In this document: positions 1 to 13,815 of the stretch, one piece after another
Layout of the letters: each line of letters begins with the position of its first letter
Position numbering within the stretch: position 1 is the stretch's first letter
NCBI RefSeq assembly: GCF_000003815.2
Contig: NC_049981.1
Location: forward strand, 27,117,785-27,181,784
From: Branchiostoma floridae
Taxonomy: Eukaryota > Chordata > Leptocardii > Amphioxiformes > Branchiostomatidae
Direction of reading: 5' to 3'
DNA: 64,000 bases
The notes under the pieces: generated by a model
What the model was told of the DNA's origin: nothing
Databases searched by the model: none
What the model saw: the letters and a program-made list of their open reading frames with translations, nothing else
Program-made: the position numbers and the translations under genes

Positions 1-1399
1 CTTGATTTGGTTATTCAATTAAGGCCAAGTGGGGTGAATGTTTTTAAGTCACAAATGAAATATTCAGTACTTGCTGTCTACCTCTCAGATCAAAGCCCAC
101 AAGCCTCTAAAAGCATTTCCCTCCAAACCAGGATGTCCATGATGTGATTTATCAAACGTATTGGGACATACTTCATATACAACATAAGAAAGCATAACAT
201 ATGCAAAAGTTATGCAACAGCTAAGGGCGCTGAACTTGTTTTCGGGAATGTTCCCACTTCTAGTTATATCAATGTACAATTTTCAAATTAATGTTAAGTT
301 AACATAATGTTTTGGGCATCTATTTGCAATTTATGGAAAACGAGACTCAACAGTCGATTTCGTACCTGCCATCATCAGTAACTCGTCCTCCGAGAATACG
401 TCCGATGACAAATTGATACCATGAAATATAAAGACAACTATAATGAGCATTTCAAAGGGATTAATGTGTCATCATGTTGTTGAGTAGTGTATGCAGATAT
501 GTCAACGCTTTAGAGCATTCGTAAATGTCTCTCAACTCAGGCTTACTTTCTGGTCAAAAATATTGTTGTTTTCACGGCGAGTTATACATTCTGTTCCGTG
601 TACCTGCACCAGGCACTGGGCGCCGAACATGTAAAGAAATCTGATGGATGACAGATTCAGTTTGGTAGAGGGGATAAAGTGACAACGCAATAATTCATAT
701 AAACATAGGAATATCATAACGCAACCTAGCACATTCTCCGAATATTCTCTGGGGGTATTTCTCCAGGTAGATTTGATCAGGAAGTTCCCAATATTGATGA
801 TATACCGAAATGAATTTTATCAGAAAGTGTATCAGTTCATAAATCAAACTTGGTATTGGCAACATGTGCACATCACTTTAAAACGTTGTGTGTATGGCGT
901 CCAGATAAGAGATACAAGGAACACACGTCACTGTATACGCCTTATACCTCCTTATCTATTTCGCTAAAGATAGTGACACTAAATAATGCATATCCAACTT
1001 CAAGTACTTGACTTGACGTTATCAAGATCCACAGTTAGTGTAAATCAACACGTCAGAGGAGCCTAAGAAGTGAATGTATACGTATTAATTCTACAAGAAC
1101 AAACTGGTTCTGATATACGAGGGCCGTTAAAAAATCATGCCATTGGTTTTATAAGAGGCTCATTTTTCCATGAGCGCAATGAAATTTACAACAAAGGTAA
1201 AGGTATATATCTTCTTGAGAAGCACTCCGCTACGTACTCAACACATTTCGTTTTAACAACCAAGTCCACAGTTACAATACCGAACACCTACGACATAAAC
1301 CTAACTACATATCAAGATCAGGTCAACGCACATTTGCATTCAACCTTAAAACATAGTGAGAAGTACAACAGGCTCTGATATCTGACCTCTGATCCTCAA
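1..1399. other. Intergenic, nothing recognised
   Basis: AT-rich. The open frame at 1070-1378 (102 codons, plus strand) starts with MNVYVLILQEQ and matches no family I know; it may be non-coding. Confidence 0.6.
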
Positions 1400-1680
1400 T
1401 GGCCGTTTGACCTTTTATGATTTTGTGATTTTGATTTGATATTGTTATCGAGTATGTTTTGTCATTCTTTTGAGTTTGCCTAAGTTCTTTGTGAGATTTA
1501 TTGATCTGGAAGGATGATCACTACTGTGTATTATTGTGAATATCACTATATGTGTATCATTGTGAATATGTGTTGATAATGATTTTTTTGATTTGTTATG
1601 ATTTGCTTTATAATGTGCTCCCTTAGAAATCAGTTACGTCAATTGAAGGGACGCCCTTAACAATAAAATGAATAAATAGA
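1400..1680 (+). mobile_element. Retroelement 3' UTR/tail (shared with the SINE at 62.1 kb)
   Basis: An AT-rich stretch ends with GTGCTCCCTTAGAAATCAGT, a CCCTT...AAGGG hairpin and AATAAAATGAATAAATA. The same tail, with few differences, ends the complete SINE at 62517-62591. Whether the upstream part is a LINE 3' UTR is inference. Confidence 0.5.
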
Positions 1681-3647
1681 TTGAAATAATTTTTTCTTCA
1701 GACTTTTATGAGCGACGGACTTGATTTCAAACTGACCCCTGGAAGTCTTTCAGAAGATAATTTCCTCTAGATCTGACCAACTTACAATTCCTGTAGGAAG
1801 CTAAGGTGCAGTGCAGTTTTTGTCTCATAAAAAGGAAAAATGTTTTTTTTTGTCAGGGCATTTTTAACTGCACGTTAAAGTTAATTTTGCTGCTCTTTGC
1901 CCCCGACTGACTCCCAAGGGTGTGGTCATTTTGAAATCAGCTCTCGGTCAATCATAATAATCTGAACAACAAGTTGAGATTTTTCAGTCTCAAGAAGATA
2001 TATCCCTTTACCTTTGTACCAAATTTTGACGACGCCTCAGGGGAGTCGTCAAGTGGTATATATTGCGTTCAGTCTGCAAAAATTCTAGGAATTGCACAGG
2101 TATTTTTCCACAGGAATGCATATGCTGGGTTTGCACCCCCCCCCCCCCAAATCTGTTCCAGATGTATCTCTGGTATGCAATGGTGGAATGTAGGTCACAC
2201 TGGCTCCCTGGAGGAATTTGTCCTTTGAAACTTAAGTGGTAGACAGGGAAACTCTGCACAATGGATCACGTTGTCTTGGTTGTTATGTTATGTTATGAAG
2301 GATACATTTTCTTTTCTAGAGCTTGTTCAAGGCATACGCCACCGCGAGGCAGTGACAGGAAATACTTCATATAGAGGTCATGATCTTGAATGATGGTATC
2401 CAAATGGTCATCATATTCAGAGCCAAATATAATTGTTCAAGGCCTATTATACTATCCAAGGACTGGAATATTACGAAGTAGGACAGCCATGTGGGTTAGG
2501 TGCAAGAAAGTCATTCAAGGACGGAAGTGCTGGAAACAGTTGGTTCTTCCTTATTTTTTATTCTCCACTACACACTGTAGTGCTCAGCTGTAGGTTTAGG
2601 TTACTGGCAGACCATTGTGCTGTACCAGGGATAGTACATTTCTGCTGACTGTAGGTTTATGTTACAGGTGGGCTCGTATATTGTGCCAGGGATAGTGCGA
2701 CAGGGAAGTTCCAGTCTATTTCTGATTTGAGCTGTATTGTTGTTCCCCTCAATCGTCGTCATGGCAATAATATTTTTATTGCCAGTCTTGTTGCGCTTGT
2801 TCTAAAACCAATGCCATTACTTTTTGAAGGACCCTCTTTGCTCACCTTTCTTTTTTCACATTTCTGAATTAGTCTCTATATAGGCACGTATCTCAGCATG
2901 AAGATCGATAAAGATTCTTTTCTTCTCATAGATTTCTGATTATGATAGCAGAACAAGATTGCATTCAGAGACATCTATCGTGTACCAAACAGGTATAATC
3001 TGTAAAAAGGACATTCATTGTTATTTTTCGACCATAAGATCCTTTTAATTGGTCGTCATAGGAATATAGATGTAGCACCATAGCCTTTTTATATGTTGAA
3101 ACCGTTTGATGAGGGCATTATGATCTATGCTGGTGCAAACTTTTATTCTTTACTTTCCTTTTCAGCAGGAATGCTTTTCATTCATGATTAATTTGACAAC
3201 ATTTTACTTAATACTTAAGGAGACAGACGTGCATGTTAGGACTGCCGTGAAGATATACTATTTCGGTGATACATTTTAGACCGTTCTGGTAATGTGTTAA
3301 TCTAAATATCGCAAGTTTGATGATAAAGAAAGTTTTCTTTGAAACTGATCATTCCATAAAAAATCACCTACTGGTTCATGCATTCCCTCTGAGATTTCTG
3401 TAGCGACAATTCCTCTTGAAAGTCCCCTTTGGCATGCGCAGGAGAACGTCTTTACAATTCCTGACATATTTCTTCCTTTTAGGAACGTCGATCATGAAGC
3501 GATCTGCTAGCAATGGGGACAGTTGTTCAGTTCAGTGCCTTTATTTCAATTGAGGCAAATTAGGTCTGCAGGGAAAGGCCTTGTTAACACATGTAGGACC
3601 AGGTTACTTTCAAATTGTGTCTTTTCCATTTATTTCTTGGCTATAGA
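1681..3647. other. Intergenic, one small duplication
   Basis: Contains a poly-C run near 2137-2147 and a diverged duplication with 61-bp period (CTGTAGGTTTAGGTTAC at 2588, CTGTAGGTTTATGTTAC at 2648). No gene recognised. Confidence 0.6.
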
Positions 3648-4015
3648 ATGAATGAATGAATTTTTATTGCTCAACAATCGCACAGGGTACAATGTATGGC
3701 AATTAATAACAACTAATAGCTATACAGACAGCAGTATTAAGAGGCTACATACAAAACAACAACAAAACATTATTAATAATAGTACAGTTATGTATGATTA
3801 ATCTGATCTCGCATTTGGAATACATTATAAAGAAACTGGCCTACGTAGACGGATATATGAGTTGAACATGAGAGCAATACATGGAAAATATCGCTTTCTG
3901 CACCAGCGAGAGAGATGTGCGTTTTGGTTCTAATATTCTTAAACAATATTTCTCTCTCTTTACTATAGGTAGGACATTTCATAACAAAGTGGAATTCATA
4001 TAGTGAGAACGGCGT
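3648..4015 (-). mobile_element. LINE 3' end, family B
   Basis: On the minus strand, EFHFVMKCPTYSKERE is followed by FHVLLSCSTHISVYVGQFLY and a 3' UTR with TTGCCATACATTGTACC, CGATTGTTGAGCAATAAA and a terminal (ATTC)n. Both protein and UTR match the element ending at 63655, so this is one family. Confidence 0.75.
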
Positions 4016-4225
4016 TACTCATGTCATGGCGGTTATAATCTCCTTGCTCATACTCGTACATAATGGCATCATCGATTGGTATGTGCCTCACGAGTCGTAG
4101 ATTTTTTATTTGTGTTCAGAGGGTGTTGGAAGTACAAGAGATAGCATGGCGTCTTGCTGAGCAATGTAGACAGCAGTGATCGGTTGAGGAGAAAAGAAGA
4201 AAGCTGTCAATGACATAGATTTTTA

Positions 4226-4275
4226 TGCTATGTTTATTTTTTATTTATTTATTTATTTTTATTTTTTTTTTATTT
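4226..4275 (+). repeat. TTTA simple repeat
   Basis: TTTATTTATTTATTTATTTT tract. Confidence 0.9.
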
Positions 4276-4797
4276 TACCAGCAGTAACACTCAGGTACAT
4301 AACAACCTGTTTTTCAGGCAATGCTGGGTAAACAAAAATACAATTTAAAACTTTGCAATACTGTGTGAGCTTTTGCTTGAATGAATGAGTCATGTCTACC
4401 TTGCATAACTGTTGCCGTATATACCACACGGTTGTCCTTAAGTACGTTCTTACAAGCTTATCACAACTGAGCCGGTTGTTCGCACACAAATTAGTTTTGA
4501 CTGACGCATGGCAGACCGACATGATAAATCCCATTTCTATCACGCTGTGATGAGCCGCACAAGCTTGTTTCCTGGAGGTTTTATGTAATTACCGGCCCGG
4601 TGAGAATGGTATTAAGCAATTCTCCGTCAGTCAGCCTTCGTGTCGTGACTTGCCACTAGCGTAAACAGTGTTAGCCCCCCCCCCCCATGTGATTGAACAA
4701 CCCCTACCAATTTCCTGATTTCACGGCGCGATCGTATAAGCAATCTGATGAGAAATTAACGTATGGAGGCCATCAGTAGGTGTAGCAGTGGTAAACA

Positions 4798-5150
4798 ACC
4801 GAAATGACAGAATGAGGACGACATCGTGTGTATTTTTTTGCACCGAGGAGACAGAAAAAACCTCACCACCTGGAGCTTTCATGATAACCGTTTCGATGAG
4901 AGTGCCCCCAACAATTAACTTTTAAGACCTCAGACTTCTTAACAGTTAAATTGACTTGGGTCAAGAACCTTAATGACAGAATTGGCGCGACATCACGCAT
5001 AGTTTCTCGCATCGAGGAGATAGAGAAAGTCACTACCTGTAGCTTTTATGATACCTGTTTTGATGAGAGTGTCCACTATAATTAACTTAAAAGATAAATT
5101 GACGTACGCGTATTCGTTATAAACAACCCTAATTACGACATCATGTTCTA
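4798..5150 (+). repeat. Diverged tandem duplication, about 170-bp unit
   Basis: The unit beginning ATGACAGAATGAGGACGACA at 4803 recurs from 4972 (ATGACAGAATTGGCGCGACA) and starts a third time near 5130 (ACGACATCATG). Shared inner phrases: TGATGAGAGTG and AATTAACTT. Confidence 0.75.
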
Positions 5151-6119
5151 GTTAACGCGAGTTCTAGTTAACGCGACGTGTACCTATAGAGCAAGAGTCC
5201 CAATAACACTCTAAAACAGTAGAGCACTATATCACGATCCTTCAGGACTTACTAAATAAAGCATTGAGGTGATTGATGGTTTGTATCATCTCATTACAAA
5301 TTTGAATTGCTTATAAGTGTATGAAGCGAAGTGGAGAAACACAGTTTGTATTTACATGTTAAGTACACCTCTTTCTTTATTGTACAGTCTACTTTTGAAA
5401 TTCGCAACCACAAAATGACATTCGTCTTTATTCTACCAGAGAAGTCTAGCTAAACATGATAATAACAGATGCTTGTTTTCCTAGACTTTATGTCTGCAGC
5501 CTAATACTCTACTTCGGCCAGGCAGATCTGATCACCTAGACGTTCATTGAAGAAAACCATTTAGGTGAGAAGAATTCGAGAATGACTTAAGGTATTCACT
5601 ATGTACACTTACGTACGGTTCCTGCCATGCCCACCATCCTGCTCAGACTTGGTCCTGAATGTTATCATTTCCTTGCAGACGTTTGAGAACATGAACCTTA
5701 AAGTATATCTCTGTCACTTATCGTGAATATGTCAGCTATCTCACAGCAAATCTGCTTATAGTGGAACACAATTGCCCAAAGATTTATTTGAGATTTTGTA
5801 TAAGCTCTACAACCAGAATGCTTTAGCGTACATTGTGCGTAAACTCTGCTGTGAGAGGGGAGGGGTTGTGACATGAAGAGAGAGGATGAGGATGATGAGG
5901 AGAGATTTCCACCTTATTTTACGGGTTTTATCGAGGCTTTAAGAGGTAAAAGGTTCTACATTCGTTTCGACTGCCTGCACACATGACTCTTTCTATAGGC
6001 GTTGGACACTAAGCACGTCTGTATCGCCTGCTCACTTGGTATGATCAGGAAATGTGCCAGATATCTAAATCCTCCACTGATAAAGCTCATAACAGAATCC
6101 CTCAACTTGATCTACTACA

Positions 6120-6300
6120 AATATTGAACAAATATTGATCTACTACAAATCATACAAAGTAAAGCTGCTCGCTTAGGTCTCCTCTGCGGTCTCAAGACCG
6201 CGGTACAGCATCTACATACATCTGTTGAAGAAAAGCTGATAGTAAACACAATCTCTCAAAAGTTCCCGAGAGTCATCGACACACAACAACCAACCGCCCT
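6120..6300 (+). mobile_element. Possible LINE remnant
   Basis: A frame reads IQSKAARLGLLCGLKTAVQH and then EEKLIVNTISQKFP, weakly like the QxxAARL segment downstream of LINE RTs. The text TTGATCTACTACAAAT is duplicated about 25 bp apart at the start. Weak evidence. Confidence 0.3.
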
Positions 6301-7735
6301 CTTGCATCTATACCTAAATTTCCTATGTCCTACCATGTCCCTGCCTAACGAGCATTCTGCTCTCGCGACCCACTCATAACCTCATGGCTGATAACGTTCG
6401 ATTGTCTATCGTGTATCTGACTGTGTGTTCTTATTTGGCTCGAATCCAAGCGCACTCGTCAGTACTTGGATTTAGAAGAGTTAGACAGTAATTAGGAGTT
6501 AGACAGTCCTTATGGCTGTAAGCAGGTCAGCCACACCAACGAATGACTCCATAGAGGAGGCAGATACCTGACAAAGTCCTAGTTATCACTAACATCTGTG
6601 ATCGCCACAACACTCTAGATATTTCAGGGTGGTACAAGATTTTCGATTTTTTTAAATTTTGTTTTGTTGAGTATTGCAAGGGCCATTGGATAGAAGTGCC
6701 CCACTGTAAGACTTGTGCACTTGACTGTGTAGTCTATAGTCATTTTATGACTGATTACAATAAAGGAATGTTTAGTGAGAATATGCCGTATCAAACACAC
6801 GACGGTGTTTTAAACTTGGATGCGAGATTCTAGATCTGTTTTTCACAGACAGTCTGAATTGGCCAAGTTAGGTAAGAAACAGCTGGTGTGTTATCCAACT
6901 TAGAAGGTTGCCTGCCAGTCATGCGATGGGTGCACGTGTCTGCACTACTGTCTATGAAATTAGATTCAAATATCTCACTTACATGTACTGATCAGACTTG
7001 ATTATTTAGTCCATTTATTTAGTACAGATTTTGTTTTTACTTATAAAAACGTGTTATACTGAATTTTTCATGAGTTAACCCTTTTTTTTACCAGACGATT
7101 ATTTTTGAAACACTCTTTGGTATAATAAAGGGATAAGACCCCTGCTATCCCATTTTTTTGCCAATAGGTAGTTCTTGAAACACTCTTTGGTATGTACTGA
7201 TCAGGCTGTATAAGGAAGTTCTTTTGTGCCCATCGATACAAAGGGGCTATAATAAGAACGCCCATATCACAGAAGGCAATCTAAAATATCAAATCTTCCA
7301 GTAAACCATAATGTGCAAGGCAAACTGGAATCTATATACGTTGGTTTATTCCACACTATCTTTAGGAAAGGTGTGTCGTCCTTATAAGTACCTGACAATA
7401 CTACTGAATCCGCCATGGTTTGGGAGAACTCAATAGCTACCCATATACCAAATTTCATGAAAATCCAGCAAATCATCTTGAGCAATATATAGAAATTGTG
7501 CTGAAATATCTGAATAATCTGAACATATATAGCCCCTGTGCTGGCTGCCAGCCTGCCACTCTGCAAAATTTTGTTCTTGCGCCAAATATAACCAGTAACA
7601 TGATACAAGATGAATGGAGCCACAATTATAGTCTTTTTGCAACTTCGTCACGTCTCCGTTTTATTATACGACAAATTGGCACTTCCTTAAAATTTGAGAG
7701 GTGAAAAGATTGGTGCGTCCCAAGATGTCACTTAG

Positions 7736-8264
7736 GCCACAGCAAGTAAATTTTATGGATGACATCAGCGCGCGCATTAATTTTTGCCTGATTTCATAAA
7801 AAAAACAAGAATTTCTTTCTTCTGCAGGGATGGTCAACATGACATAAAGTACCAAAATAAGCAAATATATTGTGTCGTAGCCTAATAATTGTACTTGTAA
7901 CAGTTATTCTTGCGAGGTACCCGGGACTGTAGTTGTAGAAATGAAACTTATTGGATAGTTGAAAAAGTGACACCAATGTGGAAGCTATGAGTGTGGTTAC
8001 CAACTTTGATGCCAGTCTACCATACTAGTGTCACTTTTACCACACCAGTACATGTCTTAAATACAGGAATTAATGCCTTGTTGGCTCTGACACCATGTTT
8101 TGTCTCTTTAATTCCTTTAACAACAGTCATCACAACTGTATGGTGCCTATTTTTTAAACTTTAGCCATCTTGTTTTTTTTTCACCCATCTTGTTTTTTTT
8201 CGCCCTATCGCACTATTTTTGCAGTCTGCAGAGGATGTCATCCATAAAATTTACTTACTGTGGC
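7736..8264. mobile_element. Harbinger-like TIR element (529 bp)
   Basis: 31-bp terminal inverted repeats with one mismatch (left GCCACAGCAAGTAAATTTTA, continuing TGGATGACATC; right its complement). TTA lies close outside both ends. A TWA target duplication with GGCC-type termini fits PIF/Harbinger. There is no transposase, so it is non-autonomous. Confidence 0.65.
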
Positions 8265-10729
8265 TTACCAACACTTTACTCAATACGCTGGAAGAAGATG
8301 GGAAAGCCAGGTCTTCGATGCACTCAGGGGTCAAGGGGTCGCCAGCAGAGCCTACTGGAGGGTCCTTGTCAAAAACAGAACACTCTGAAGAAACCTGTCT
8401 ACAGACGCTGCATGCATCTGGTCGCCGATGTTCGGGCACGATTAATTAATTGATTGATTGGTCGATATCCGTGTTATGTTTTGATAGATAAAGGCGCATT
8501 CCAATAGTAAATGGATAAGGCGCACACTAACATCACTCTACCTGCGTTTAGACAGATATGTCTGTAAAGATTAACGGTGATTTTGGAAGGTTTATACAGA
8601 AGAACTTCCGGTTTTGTATCTTTCCTTCTGGACATACTATGGTCTTGCTGTTCTTGGATAGGGCAACTTGGACAAATTAACCCCTTTCCGTTGTCCGTCT
8701 ATTGCCCTAAACCCAAATGAATCAAGAAGTCTATTAACGTTATACAGCTTTTTGCTCGAAAAATCGACAGGACAAGGGGTAACAAGGGGCATGTAGTGTG
8801 CCCATACTGTATTTGGAAACCATCTAACTGCATGTTAAGGAAAGACACTTGTTCACAAGATAACTATACATGTACCGTGAATACAGGTAAATGTATATTG
8901 AAATATTATGTAGGCACTATAGTAGGCCCACGTCTGTAATATCACAACCTATACCATGGATACTGATAGCTAAGCACTATTCTACAGACCTGCCGTAGCG
9001 GCGTTGCTACATCTTAGCATGTAACTGCATGTGCCTGTCGGGTGACATCCGGACGGCAAGGCAAGACAAGCGTTCTATGCGATCAAGGCAATAAAGCAGA
9101 CCATAAACCTCCAAAATAAAACACCTAATTGTGGCTTACCTAAATCTTATCAATTCCTTCAGCACGTTACAACTCATCCATCAATCAATGAAAGCGATAT
9201 AACAAAAGTCAGCCTCCTTTACGAGAATAGACTATTCGTGAGGCACCTCCACTTGAACTAGTTCAGAAGCACTTCGACTAGAAATTGGACTTGGCATATA
9301 ATCACAACGGTTCAAAATTAATTTTAATTAGTTCACCCCTTCGAGAATAGACCGTTTCAATGGTACTCACATATAAAATGAATTCAAAACACTTCCGGTC
9401 CAAGAAAATGAATTTTGAATCACCACCCCAGTCCAAAATGGATTGTTTAAAATCCCCCTTTGTAAAAAAAATAGGTAAAGTGGTGTAGTCCAAAAACTTA
9501 AAAAAAAGCGTTTTGCATAATCAACATAGACCTTTTTGTTCAAGAAATGGAATTTTGAATCATAAACCCTGTCCAAAACTGTACTTAAGAAAAAATAACC
9601 TCAGTGCAAGAATGAACCGTTCCAGCAATAGCCTTATGTTAAGTGCAGAAAAACTCCCGTTAAAAAGGCATTGACATAATTACCAAAGTCTAAAATAAAG
9701 CTTATAAGACAACCCTGTCCAACAATTGACTCTTCTAGCAAAATGAGCGAGCTCATTGGCTGGTCATTAATTGGATCAGTCAGGCACACTTGTGAGACCC
9801 CACCATATATAACAAACGACATAGAGGTCGTTGTCGTCGGCACTCCAAGCTCACAAATTCAAAACTTCTCCCCATGGACCATTTTGAAGTGATTTCTACC
9901 AAATATTATACATGGATCCTTTGACTGAATATTTAATGCACCTCTATACCAAATTTCAGGTCATTTGGTTGTAACACCAGGGTACATTTGGCCACGAAAT
10001 TACAGAAATGAATCGATTGGAAGATTTTACAGGAGGAGGAGAAGAAGAAGAAACATCAGGAAAAGAAAGATATTTCAACCCATGCCTGTGGTATGGTTGA
10101 AATATAAAAATGTTTCCTGGGTGCGGTTGATAAGACACCCCGCAAAGCGCCGTAAATTGAATTGCGACATGGTATTGTGTTGATGTTATTGGCTTAATTC
10201 GTCTCCATCATAAATAGACATTTGGGAGCAGCGTTTCATTACCATTAAGAAGATACTTTGTTTCGCCTGAGACATACATATCTTATATCAATTATGTGGA
10301 TTATCAACACTTGATAGATTCGGATAGGAAAATGTGTTAACAGTTATTTTTTCTACTTACTTGGTTGTTGGTTCATCATAGGTACGTGACTAGGGTTGAT
10401 ATCAAATTCTTGGATGTCAAAGTTCAACATAGAAAGAGAGAACGCGAATGCGTGATTACTTGAATACATCAAGCATCCAGATTAGCCTTTTCACCTTTGC
10501 TGAAAATGCTAATATGTTATAAGTAGCGTTTGAATGTTTGTATGTACTTTAGCAGCACAAAGCAATAAGCTGGATTGCCCTGAAATTGAATGTGGTTAGG
10601 TTTGGTCACATCAAGGAAAATATGAAGTTTTTTTGGCCCCCTTCCTATGTACGTAGCAGAACTCACGGTTTTCAAGCCATGGTCGTAATTTTTCGTGATA
10701 GGTAGCTATTTTCTAAAGGTGTTACTGTA
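8265..10729. other. Intergenic
   Basis: Besides the degenerate repeats at 9.3-9.6 kb, nothing recognised. Open frames at 8.2-8.45 kb on both strands overlap each other and look non-coding. Confidence 0.6.
9290..9640 (+). repeat. Degenerate internally repetitive stretch
   Basis: Recurrent phrases such as GAATTTTGAATCA and CCAAAATG/CCAAAACTG at irregular spacing; no coding content. Confidence 0.45.
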
Positions 10730-11178
10730 CAGTCAAACCTGTCGGGCAAAAGCGGTCGATTTGGTCAGGTGGTCGGTGAGAAGAGTATCGACTCACAACA
10801 TGCCCGATGCATAGTTTAAATGGTTTCCGTTGTGTTTAACGGCAAATAGCAAGCACACGCACGTGCATCCGCCGCCATCTTTATTTTGAATATAACATCG
10901 TAATGGTGGTCAAAGTCGAACGCAAACTGGCCGAATTCGGCACAAAATAGCGCTAGTAATCATTTGAAAATCGATGACACCCCAAGATTTCAAAATGACG
11001 CGGTCGTTATGGGCAAGGATTTGGTCCCAATTTTTGGCGGTCGCGTTGGCCAGGTGGTCGTTGTGAAGAGGTCGCTTAATGTTTACTTCAATGGGGAAAA
11101 TTTTCGGGACCGAGAAAAAACGGTCGCAATGGCCAGGTGGTCGCTAAGAAGAAGTGGTCGTTTGGGCAGGTTTGACTG
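10730..11178 (+). mobile_element. Tigger-like MITE copy 1 (449 bp)
   Basis: Begins CAGTCAAACCTG, ends with its complement CAGGTTTGACTG, and is flanked by TA on both sides. Subterminal GGTGGTC/GACCACC blocks recur. TA duplication with CAGT-type ends fits the pogo/Tigger branch of Tc1-mariner. A second copy lies at 61.5 kb in the opposite orientation. No transposase; the 83-codon frame inside is a by-product. Confidence 0.7.
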
Positions 11179-11874
11179 TACTGGCAACGGCCCCTTCAAT
11201 GACCTCCCTAGGTAAATATTGACCATAGTAAAATCCTAATTGATATCAGCCCTACAGCGTCAGCTATGGCTATAAAGCAGTCCTATACGAGAATGACAGT
11301 TTCTGTCATATAGGGCACATCTGTAAGCTGACTCAAGTCTGTTGCAGATTTCTTTTCGCAGGACCAGCTTTTCTGCTGTCATGCGCATTAGTCTGGTTTC
11401 TCCTGGCTATAGCAATATTTTCAATTGAAGAAAGTCGTCTGGCATTACTGTAAGAAGTTTACTTTCCCAGTGCCTTGAATTGCCAAGTTTGCCTTATCGC
11501 CGGCAGTGACAGATAGGGAGGATTTACAGGTTTTTTTTCTGCATTGATCCCAGCTTCATCACTGCCGAAACGTCGCAGCCAGTCTGAAGGTACAATATAT
11601 GGACTATGTGACAGCCACGGGCGTTCGCATACAGATTACGATCGTATGTACATAAAGTAGTTATTCAAGACGTTCACATCGGTCTTTTTTGTTACTTTGC
11701 CCAGCTTGCACCTGAGGTACCAAAATAAATCCCCCATTTCCTCCCTAATACCACATTTCCGTTTTCTATGGTACGTTCTACCTAAAGTAGAATTAGTAGT
11801 AGCATTATGGAATTGTGGATTTACAAGTCCGTGCCCGAAGGTTATTACAAGCACGACAATTTTTAGATAATTCA

Positions 11875-12110
11875 AACAAGAGTTCGGAGGTCTCATATCT
11901 CCATGGAATATTCTGATTATGCAACTGACGCGTCATGACGTCCACATCTAAATAGTCTATGCTTGGTTATATACACATTTAACTAACTTACACAGGTCAA
12001 AACGTTGACAGTCTAATCATTTACTAGTTATAAGAATTATAAAACTGTTGCATTAATTATGCAAATTAGGAAAATTGTTTCCATAATTATTTTCTGTTAA
12101 TTTCTTCCTT
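11875..12110 (+). repeat. Repeat family A, 5' fragment
   Basis: Begins AGAGTTCGGAGGTCTCATAT with TCTCCATGGAAT, followed by the AT-rich interior with TTAATTATGCAAATTAGG; the 3' half is absent. Confidence 0.55.
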
Positions 12111-13674
12111 ACACCAAAAGCTATCAGTCAACAAAACATCAAAACCACGTCCAGGTCAAAAGACATTTATAAAACCGAACGGTCTGCTTCTGTACCAAGG
12201 ACACATACCAGGGGGGCAAACATTGACCTTGACCTTCGACTCTGGCTTCGACTTCGGGATCTGATGGCTCTGCTGCAGGGCGGGCACAGGTGCGTCTGCT
12301 GGGCTTTGGTAAGTAGAAGATGTATTACGAACTTACCGATATAATCCAACACAAACCGAGGCATATGCATGACCATGCATTTGCACTATCCCGGAAATGC
12401 AGTGGGCTCTTTAACATCTAAAGACAGGGTTTATGATAGGATCACAATTCCAAAGTGTGGGACTGTCCTATAATTCTAGACCTTGCGCCAATGTGAAATA
12501 TTGCTAACCATAAGTAATCTTTGGAATCAGCCAACACAATTCGGGGGTATACATTTACATTATCCGCGAAAGTACGGGCTTCCATCATTTAACAACGCTT
12601 AGCATATCGGAATCACAACTCCAGGGCACGAATTATTACCGACCGATCGTCATGGAGATCTATAAATCTATCTATATTTATTCGTAAAGGGAATCCGTTT
12701 GATTTTCCTTTCATTCTTGCTATTTTCGACAGGGCAGCGTGTGTCCGTTGCAAGGGGGACTTTCGTCGACAGGTTATCTAACTCAACCAGACAAGTCAAT
12801 AGTCATAAATATCATGCATGGAAGTCACTTTATGAGACCTGTACGTGATATTGACTGTTGTTGAGCAGAGATTGGTTTGGAAGATCGGAGTCACGTCTTG
12901 TGAATTATGGCCCTGAAAGACTCGATAACGTATTATCATGTGCATGTAAAAGATAAGCTACTCGGGTGGTATTCATCATTGACTAGTCTGTTCTTATATA
13001 CATTTAGTATGTGTCAAACATTAATGTGATCTTGTGTGTGACGTCAAAATGCCTAAATGCAGACTATCAAGGCAACTCCATAAGAACTATAGCTTCAATA
13101 TATCATGTCGAATGCAATATGTATTTTCGTAGGGGCTATTGAATTGTTGCAAATATGTCAGTTCATCACATTAATGCCTTTTAATAAAGGAATACAAAAG
13201 ACAAGCGGGGTCAGGAAATCAACTTATTTCACTTCCTTGATAAGCAGCTCACATGGTGATAGCTAATTAATATACTTTTAGCATTTTATAGAGTATATAA
13301 AGTATGGCGAGGAATTGCAGATATTAAAGGGGTTGCGATAAAAAGTATCCGATTGTGTCAAAGTCTCCATACTATAGATTGAGGTAAATGTAATTCAAAT
13401 GGTATTTGATATCATGTATGTAACAAAGGGTTGTTGTATACGAGATTTCAATTTAATTTTGTGTTTAGATAACTATCAAAGTTTATCATCTATAAATTCA
13501 AATTTCCCTGAGGATTATAGGAGAACGTTAAGGAGACTATGTCTTGTAAAAATGAATCGCTTTAATCAAAGTCTAGGTCCATTTCCTGGCCCTCCCAGCT
13601 GGACACTAACAGCAGAATTTGACGCCATGAGTGGATGTCAATATCAATCATTATTTGTGTAAAGATTACAAATT

Positions 13675-13815
13675 TTGGGGCCCGTCCGCGGGATGTTTGC
13701 GGGAACGATAAATGAAACTTACCGAGGAATAAACACAAATTATGCTCCTGACTATTTTTTCCGAAAGTAGTATCCGACCGGGTCCCGGGTTGGGAATTGG
13801 GACCTAGGCCTAACT
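13675..13815 (+). repeat. Dispersed repeat with GGGCCC-type ends, copy 2
   Basis: Matches 28262-28450 at both ends and in AATAAACACAAATTATGCTC / ATATACACAAATTGTACTC. Confidence 0.45.

Larger units (their letters stand above)
4016..7735. other. Intergenic
   Basis: Apart from the tandem repeat at 4.8-5.15 kb, the weak LINE trace at 6.1-6.3 kb and family A-like phrases around 7.43-7.70 kb, I see no genes. Confidence 0.6.

Noticed and set aside
11541-11600. Second hammerhead-like site (CCGAAACGTCGCAG)
   Set aside because: Only the GAAACGTC box is present; no CTGANGA box with a matching stem, and no other PLE sequence nearby.
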